Of a DNA stretch of 64,000 bases, positions 57,905-64,000 are shown piece after piece. Both the position numbers and the translations under genes were made by a program. How positions within the stretch are numbered: position 1 is the first letter of the stretch; the number at the start of each line of letters is the position of its first letter. This DNA comes from Molossus alvarezi (taxonomy: Eukaryota > Chordata > Mammalia > Chiroptera > Molossidae), in assembly GCA_037176705.1 (NCBI GenBank), contig CM073887.1:87182348-87246347 (forward strand). The letters are read 5' to 3'. The notes under the pieces are model-generated. The model saw nothing but the letters and a program-made list of their open reading frames with translations. It did no database searches and had not been told where the DNA came from.

Positions 57905-57922
57905 TGGTGCCGATCCCGAGAG
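57905..57922 (+). other. Primer-binding site, tRNA-Phe-like
   Basis: Two bases after the LTR comes TGGTGCCGATCCCGAGAG. Its first nine bases match the complement of the tRNA-Phe 3' end as I know it (TGGTGCCGA), and the rest fits with one missing base and two substitutions. Another tRNA cannot be excluded without a search. Confidence 0.6.
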
Positions 57923-58045
57923 AGGGGTTTTGCGACCCGCCTCGGTCCCTGCAGGCTGAGGCGAGAGTCCCCCCTCTCTCTCCCTGCCTCGTGCCGCCCT
58001 CCACCGCTTTGAATTCGGAGCTCCCTGCAGATACAGCTTGCAACC

Positions 58046-58051
58046 GTAAGT
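58046..58051 (+). promoter_or_regulatory. Candidate 5' splice donor in leader
   Basis: GTAAGT after CAACC, about 140 bp past the primer-binding site and 242 bp before gag, the usual place for the donor of spliced env RNA. It is a strong consensus match. Confidence 0.65.
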
Positions 58052-58292
58052 AATTCGATCCCTTTCCCTTCCTGCCGGACCCCTGTGACCCCGCCACCGG
58101 GTCTCTCGTCCTAGACTCGGCCGAGCCGAGAGCCCTCCCCTCACGACTCCTGGAGTCTATAGAGGGGGACTGATTGAAAGGGACGCCTTTCACTCACCCC
58201 TCTATCTCTGTCCGGAGACGGGTATCTGGAAGGGACGCCTCCCTCATACCCTTTCTCCTCCGACACTTAGGGGTCCGGAAGGCCACTAAATT

Positions 58293-59855
58293 ATGGGGAA
58301 CTCCGAATCCAAAATAGACCCTAAGACTCCTTTGGGATGTCTTCTTATAAATTCCAAATTGGGATACTCTCAGACCCTCCACAAGAAGAAACTCATCTTC
58401 TTGTCCCAGGTCGCTTGGCCTCAATACACCCTAGACAACGAGTCTCACTGGCCGCCTACGGGTACTTTTGACTTCAACGTCCTCCGGGACCTGGCCAATT
58501 TTTGCCGGCGGACCGGAAAGGACTCTGAGATCCCATACATTCAGGCTTTTTGGGACCTTCACTCCTGCCCTGACCTTTGCTCACACTGCTCCACTCTCCA
58601 GATTCTCCTAGCCCAGACTTCCCCTCCTCCAGAGGCACCTCCTATAGACCCCCCTCCTTACTCTCTGCCCGATGACCTCCCTGATCACCTATCGCCTCCC
58701 CCAACCCTCCTCAGAGAAGACCCCCCTGGTCCTGACCCAGCTCCGGCTGCCCCACCTCCCGCTGACCCCCTCGGCTCTCCCATAGCAGCCCATACCCGAT
58801 CTCGCACTCCCCAATCCCCGCCTGCTGTCCTGGCCCCTCTCCGCGAGGTGGCTGGGGCAGAAGGACTGGTGCGGGTACATGTCCCCTTCTCCCTCCAGGA
58901 CCTCTCTCAGATCGAAAAGAGGTTAGGATCCTTCTCAGCTGACCCCTCAACCTACATCAGAGAGTTCCGATACCTGTCCCAGACTTATGACCTGACATGG
59001 CATGACATCAAAGTAATTTGCACCTCCACTCTCACCCCTGAGGAACATGAGCGTATCCTCTCTGCCGCCAGGCAGCAGGCAGATAGAGACCACCTGGTAG
59101 ACAATACTGTCCCCCTCGGCAATGAAGCAGTTCCCCAGGACGATCCTGCATGGAACTATCAGGCCGGCCCTGGATCTAATATTCCACGCCGGAACCTCAT
59201 GCTCCAATACCTCCTTCGGGGTATGGACGCAGTCTCCAATAAAATAGTTAACTATGACAAATTGAGAGAAATTACCCAGCTCCCCGAAGAGAACCCGGCC
59301 CTTTTTCTCAACTGCCTGCAGGAGGCCCTGGTTCGCTATACCCGCCTAGACCCAGGGTCCCGCAACGGGGCCACAATCCTAGCATCTCACTTTATCTCTC
59401 AGTCCGCCCCAGATATCAGGAAAAAAACTAAAAAAGGCTGAAGAGGACCCTGAGACTCCCATCCAAGACCTGGTAAAAATGGCTTTTAAAGTTTTAACGC
59501 CCGAGAGGAGACGGCTGAAGTGGCCCGACAGGCGCGGCTGCAACAGAAAGTTAGCCTCCAGACCCAAGCCTTGGTGGCGGCCCTCCAGCCGGCAGGGGAA
59601 CCGGCAAAAAGACTGACCTCCAAAGGAGGACAGCGCACGCCCCCGGGCGCCTGTTTCAAATGCGGAAAGGAAGGCCACTGGGCGAAGGCCTGTCCGCAGC
59701 CCAGGCCCCCAACCAAGCCTTGCCCTCAATGCAAACAAATAGGCCACTGGCAGTCGGACTGCCCAACCCTGGCTCAGCCCTCGGCACCTCACTGCAGGGG
59801 GACTGAGAACCAGACGTTCCCAGCGCTAGAACTGCTGGGGCTAATGGACGACTGA
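58293..59855 (+). pseudogene. gag: Retroviral gag (MA-p12-like-CA-NC), frame-broken
   Basis: Gag is the structural polyprotein that builds the particle. The ATG at 58293 has A at -3 and G at +4 and is followed by GNSES, a myristoylation-type start. Residues 1-110 are MA-like; 111-180 are Pro-rich with a PPPY late-domain motif at 120-123; about 182-382 are CA-like (VPFSLQDL, YDLTWHDIK). The frame ends early at a TGA (59439-59441) after a run of seven As, where six would keep frame. A second indel in a T run (59491-59495) returns to the original frame, which stays open to the TGA at 59853-59855. This tail encodes NC with two CCHC knuckles (59652-59693, 59721-59762). Most gammaretroviruses have one knuckle. 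Confidence 0.93.
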
Positions 59856-60596
59856 GGGGGCCCTGGCTCTTCGACTCCGGTTACCCTCGCTGAGCCCAGG
59901 GTCACGCTCCAGGTAGCGGGTAAGTCTCTCCTTTTTGGTAGACACGGGGGCTACCTACTCTGTCCTTCCCTCTCATTCGGGCCTTACAGTTCCTTCCCCG
60001 GTCTCGGTCATGGGAATTGATGGATCACCCTCGACCCCACAGTGGACGACCCTCCTTAACTGCCTATTTGAGGGTCACCCGTTCTCCCACTCCTTCCTAG
60101 TCATGCCCTCATGTCCAGTCCCCCTCCTGGGGAGAGACATTCTGTCCAAACTCCAGGCAAGCATCTCATTCTCCCCGAAACAGACCTTCTTGCTGGCACT
60201 GGTGCCAGGTCCCGACCTTGAACCTAACCCAGACCCCAAAGTCCAGCTCCTACCTGGAGTCCACCCCAAGGTCTGGGACACGGATACCCCCACCATTGCT
60301 TCCCACCACACTCCTGTTTTAATTAAACTCAAAGACCCATCTTCTTTTCCTAATCGTCCGCAATTCCTCATCTCACACGCTCATAGGATGGGACTCTTAC
60401 CCATCATCACCAGGCTTAGGACACAAGGCCTCCTGATCCCCACCAATTCACCTTGTAATACTCCCATTCTCCCCATTAAAAAGGCCTCAGGACAGTACCA
60501 CCTTGTTCAGGACCTCCGCATCATCAACGTGGCGGTCGTCCCCATTTCCCCAGTAGTCCCCAATCCCTACACCCTTCTCTCTCACATTCCCCCTTG
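59856..60596 (+). pseudogene. pol: Retroviral pro-pol stub: protease and start of RT
   Basis: Protease matures the polyproteins and RT copies the genome. After the gag TGA, sequence in the gag frame resembles the gag-pro linker; one frame change in a T run (59932-59936) leads to the protease frame with the active site DTGA at 59941-59952 and the C-terminal LLGRDIL block. RT begins near 60240 and keeps early fingers motifs (NTPILPIKKASG, VQDLRIIN, VPNPYTLLS). It stops at about 60590, before the catalytic YxDD region, because of the deletion, so it has no polymerase active site. Gag and pol are separated by a TGA, the position of the read-through stop in gammaretroviruses. Confidence 0.92.
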
Positions 60597-61335
60597 GATC
60601 CCATTCTTCTCTGCCTGCCTGTCACCCTAACCCCCCAACTCATGGTCTATACACCTGCTGAATTCCAACAAAAATACATATATTACAACCCAAAACAAAA
60701 GCGGGCAATCTTTTTACCCCTTTTGGTAGGACTCTCCCTCTCAGCCTTGGCTGTCGCTGCTGGACTGGGAGGGGGTGCCCTGGCACACTCCTTAGTCACC
60801 TCAGAATGCTTAGAATCTCAATTTCAGATTGCTATTGACAGCTTGGCTGAATCCCTAGCTTCTCTCCAGAGGCAGATCACCTCCCTGGCCCAGCTGTCGA
60901 TGCAGAATCGAAGGGCCCTGGACCTCCTCACAGCGGAACACGGAGGAACCTGTCTCTTTCTTGGGGAAGAATGTTGCTATTATATCAACGAATCAAGTTT
61001 GGTAGAAACCCGCATTGAAACTCTCCACCAGCTCAGTTCAGAACTAAAAAAAACAAAAGTTCTCAGTAGACGCCTCCTCCTGGTGGAACTCCTCCATGTA
61101 CTCCTTACTCCTCCCCCTCCTCGGCCCAACCATCATCATAATAATTATACTGCTAATTGCCCCCTGTTTTCTTCACTTCATCCAGGACCGATTTGCACAG
61201 CTCACACGGACAATAGAGGTCCACCAAATGATGCTACAACATTACCAGCCTGTGACCAGTTCCCCGGACTTGGACCACACCGACTCCCCCCCCCCCCCAC
61301 GCCACCCCCGTCCAGCAGGAAGTAGTCAGAAAGAC
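60597..61335 (+). pseudogene. env: Retroviral env C-terminal remnant: end of SU and TM
   Basis: Env mediates attachment and fusion; TM is the fusion subunit. The remnant starts mid-SU (YTPAEFQQKY), has a KQKR cleavage site at 60693-60704, a hydrophobic Gly/Ala-rich fusion-peptide-like stretch, a heptad region, an immunosuppressive-domain-like segment (QNRRALDLL, 60900-60950) and a CX6CC motif (60951-60977), the mark of covalently linked gamma-type TM. A frame change in an A run (61046-61053, eight As) separates this from the membrane anchor (I-rich run about 61130-61160) and cytoplasmic tail. There is no SU receptor-binding part and no start codon of its own. It cannot yield a working envelope. 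Confidence 0.92.
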
Positions 61336-61359
61336 GACCTGGCCCCTATTCCTGTATCA

Positions 61360-61371
61360 CAGAGTCGGGAA
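61360..61371 (+). other. Degenerate polypurine tract
   Basis: AGAGTCGGGAA immediately before the 3' LTR is purine-rich apart from TC. It is where plus-strand priming occurs in retroviruses; the interruption suggests decay or a weak tract. Confidence 0.5.
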
Positions 61372-61783
61372 TGTCCGATAGCTTGGGAACTGGCGCCAGG
61401 CAAACTGCTCAGCCATTACCTCGCTTACCCAACTTAAACTCCCACCCTGTTTCAGGAACTGTTTGCCCTGAACTCATAGATCAACTCCTGTCCCATTCTC
61501 CTGTCCTAGTCCAGAAACTGTTTGCTCCGGGACAATAGACTCACATTCCAGGGACCCCCATGCGTAGCCCCTCAGGACCTAACCCTAACAACAAGTTCTC
61601 GCTGCCATAGGCGCAGATATAAAAATCACAAACCCCAGCATCGAGCGCGGCTTCTGGGACTCGACCCCCGGAGTCTATGAACCCGCCCGGAGTGTGCCCA
61701 ATAAAGCCTGATTTCTGCTTATTCGGCTGTTTGGCTCTTCGGTTTCTTCCTACCTCCCACCAGCGGCACCTGGCTACCTTACA
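61372..61783 (+). repeat. 3' LTR
   Basis: Same 412-bp length as the 5' LTR; 12 differences by hand alignment, eleven of them transitions. TATA and AATAAA are unchanged. The reading frame of the env tail (61096-61437) runs about 65 bp into it. Confidence 0.96.
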
Positions 61784-61788
61784 ACTAC

Positions 61789-62020
61789 TATTTATATACA
61801 AAAAACAACAATCGCATGGTTCCCTTGTGCCCCAATTCTTATATTTAGGGTGATGTGATAAGAACCAGATATACTAAAACTCTATACATAAGGAATCTGT
61901 ATTTTAGATGAGGAATTCTGAAGAAATGAATGTGGGTTCTTTAAGCAGTTATGAGAACACAAAACACATGGTTTTTTCTTATATTATTATTAATTGTATT
62001 ATTTTCCAAAACAATTGTAA
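61789..62020. other. No recognised feature
   Basis: AT-rich flank of the provirus. Confidence 0.4.
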
Positions 62021-62023
62021 ACC

Positions 62024-62700
62024 TGTTTTGCCCACCCCTGTATGCTGTCTTCCTGCCCTCATGGTAGAATCACCTTGGAAACACAATGGGAAGGATCCTG
62101 AGTTTCTACTCTATCCCTTTGAAATGTAAATAAATCTCTCCAGGGGAAAGATAAGACTAGGGTCTCCAGCTTCACAACCCAGGCTTGTCTCTAATCAATT
62201 TCTGGAATTCTCTCACTATGTAAATCAGTCATAAATCAACTCTCAAGAGTTATTTTTAGCAAGGGCCAAGTCTGAGTAAAATTTGCTCAAAAAGCCCTAC
62301 CTGTAGTGAACGTTAAAAAAGGAAACTTCACCTAAGCTTAGAGTCAGGAGACCTGGAGGGGGAGCTCTCATGCCCAGCAAGTCATCGTCGTCTGTGTCCC
62401 AAACAGGAAGAGAGGGGCCTTGCATCTCCAACAGAAAGATGTTTTCTACCCTACCGGTAGTGAGGAAGATGTTCTCCTCCCCTGGCAATGGTCCAGCCAA
62501 TGAAAAGCCAACACACCCTAAAGTCCTCGTTTCCTCCTATGAGCTCTTTGTGTAAGACTGCTCCTCCCAACTTCCCTTCCTACATAAAAGATCATTCTTC
62601 TTTGTTCTGTGGACGTGCCTCTGGTTTTGCCATAGCTCACATGTCCTGAATTGCAATTCTTTGCTATTCCTGAATAAACCTATTATTGCTGGTAAAATAT
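62024..62700 (+). repeat. LTR-like sequence
   Basis: TATA-like ATAAAAG at 62584-62590 and AATAAA at 62673-62678 are spaced as in an LTR, and the upstream 500 bp could be U3, starting near TGTTTTGCCC. No terminal repeat pair or TSD is seen, so the boundaries are guesses. Confidence 0.4.
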
Positions 62701-64000
62701 CTGTTTGTTTTTTAAGTGAACATTGTGCTAAAACATAAAAGTACTTTTTTCATGACCCCACATAACACTATTTTTCCCCATCTCTTTTTCAGAAAGGAAA
62801 TTGAGAGTCAGAAAGCTTAAGTAAATTTTCCAGTGCCATACCACCAGTAAGGAAAAGGTTTATGATTACAAGTGAAAGCTTGTCTGATGTATAAGCTTTT
62901 AGGTAGTAAAATTGCTAGTCTGAAAAACAAACTTAAAGAGTACACATTTTATGTATCAGTTATCAGCAGGTCTACACCCAAATGAAACTGAGGACATTAG
63001 CATCTTACCTCCTGTTCCAAGGTTTTTCTGGGAATTAGATACAGTTAACCACTTACTGGAAGAGGAAGAATAAACAAGTCTGACAAAAAAGGGAAAGGGG
63101 ACTGGAATTTAAGAAGACACATTTTTTGTTTTTGTCTTTGTTTCCATTTTCTACAGACTCATTTTCCACCGTTAATTCACTGCTGAAGAGTTTCCTCAAA
63201 TATTGGGAGAGTTATTTCTCTCTCTACAGAATTCGCTCTCTCCGCATTCCAATAAGGAAGGATTTTCTTCTATTTGTATTATTTTGTATTATTTTGATTA
63301 TACTTAGAATACAGTTGCAGCCAATATGATAACATATAGAGCTCACAAATGTTACAAAGACAAAAAGCTTAGTGCTGAATTTCCTTTTAAGTTCTGATCC
63401 AAGGTTAGAAATTAGCATTATAACCTAACTGTCATAGAAGGCAAATTTAATAAGGGTGGAGAAGAGAGACTAGCTGTGTTTTATCAATTTCCATGAAAAG
63501 AAAGAAAGCATGCCTTTTGTTAGTTTTTGCTCTGTGTCATCTTTAGGAGACAATATCTTTGGCAAAGGCATTATGGTTCTGATTACCTAAGTTTAATCTC
63601 TTTTTTGTCAAGAGGAAAATGGGTTACCAATATGTTAAAATATTTTTTATTCTTGTTTTACACAATTATGCTGCAGTAAAATAACCACAGAGTTGTAGAC
63701 AATGTCAACATACGCTGGCTCATGTGTTTCAAAGCAAGTCTTCCCAGGACTTTAGCAAGTCCAGTAAATACAGGGAGCCTACGGAACTGTGCCAGGGTGC
63801 AGCTGTTCATTCCCAGCTGACACTCTGTCTCTGATAGTGACATGGGACCAGGAATAATTTTGTTTTGTGATGAGGCATGTTGTCTGTGAATGTATTTTTT
63901 CAGTGAAGATCCTTTGGGTTATCATCCTTGAGAATGGCTAGAAAAGGGAAGCCCAGAGCTAGGAGTTGACCACTGCTAGCTTATTTCCAAGCCCTACTGT
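62701..64000. other. Unassigned
   Basis: No repeat, LTR or coding signal I can defend; several short chance frames. Confidence 0.4.

Larger units (their letters stand above)
57491..61783 (+). mobile_element. Class I (gammaretrovirus-like) provirus, internally deleted, 4.29 kb
   Basis: Two 412-bp LTRs, leader with primer-binding site and splice donor, gag, a pro-pol stub and env C-terminal part, all on the plus strand, flanked by ACTAC (57486-57490, 61784-61788). A full gammaretrovirus-like genome is about 8-9 kb, so roughly 4 kb (most of RT, RNase H, integrase, most of SU) is missing at one junction near 60590. All genes carry small frame changes. LTRs differ at 12 of 412 positions by hand count (about 2.9%), indicating a fairly recent insertion. 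It is GC-rich compared with its surroundings. Confidence 0.96.

Noticed and set aside
57660..58193. 177-codon minus-strand frame over the 5' LTR and leader
   Set aside because: Antisense of GC-rich LTR/leader; part of it recurs opposite the 3' LTR only because the LTRs are repeats. No antisense promoter is seen.
59520..59520. Start codon at the NC frame (and at 59935, 60594)
   Set aside because: The codons there are GTG or TTG, not ATG. These frames are internal parts of gag, pol and env rather than separate genes.
61096..61437. A separate accessory gene after env
   Set aside because: It is the TM anchor and tail in a shifted frame that runs into the 3' LTR.
1..64000. CRISPR arrays, bacterial operons or phage
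   Set aside because: No regular direct repeats with spacers; SINEs, L1s and LTRs show a mammalian genome.

Overview
This window is vertebrate nuclear DNA, almost certainly from a vesper bat (Vespertilionidae or a close relative). The main evidence is about fifteen tRNA-derived Ves-type SINEs (A box TGGCTCAGTGG, B box GGTTCGATTCC, CT-rich tail), many with clean target-site duplications (TSDs). These occur with L1 lineages, a HAL1-like half-LINE, a SPIN-like hAT element and class I, II and MaLR retroviral LTRs. I found no convincing host protein-coding gene, rRNA, tRNA or CRISPR. The sequence is AT-rich, gene-poor and dominated by LINE-1.

Layout: 1-2.46 kb is an L1 on the minus strand with an internal deletion. 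2.46-6.6 kb holds old L1 3' ends, a Ves SINE and a very short Ves with a pure poly(A) tail. 6.6-9.93 kb holds a 5'-truncated plus-strand L1 beside a HAL1-like element. 10-13.9 kb is mostly unassigned. 14.54-20.36 kb is a full-length minus-strand L1 nested in an older L1 (13.9-23 kb). 23.97-24.28 kb is a solo LTR. 28.18-33.97 kb is a second full-length minus-strand L1 with a perfect 15-bp TSD, nested in another old L1 (26.7-37.8 kb). 37.8-43.3 kb is an LTR-rich stretch: solo class I LTRs, two inverted copies of an unidentified 430-bp repeat, a GGAA microsatellite, and a class II LTR inside an MLT1-like LTR. 44.9-48.95 kb holds more L1/HAL1 3' ends. 50.99-52.85 kb holds two adjacent LTRs riddled with SINEs. 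53.24-53.43 kb is the SPIN-like MITE. 57.49-61.78 kb is a class I (gammaretrovirus-like) provirus with both LTRs, gag, a stub of pro-pol and the C-terminal part of env.

How it fits together: everything coding-like belongs to retroelements and all of it is broken. The L1s show the usual 5'UTR-ORF1-ORF2-3'UTR order, with ORF1 (RNA-binding trimer) and ORF2 (endonuclease-reverse transcriptase-Cys-rich tail) ruined by nonsense changes and homopolymer indels. L1 machinery presumably mobilised the Ves SINEs and the HAL1. The provirus has 412-bp LTRs differing at 12 sites by my hand count, a 5-bp TSD (ACTAC), a tRNA-Phe-like primer-binding site, a strong splice donor, and a deletion of several kilobases joining reverse transcriptase to env. 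Coordinates of repeat ends without a TSD are approximate (tens of bases).
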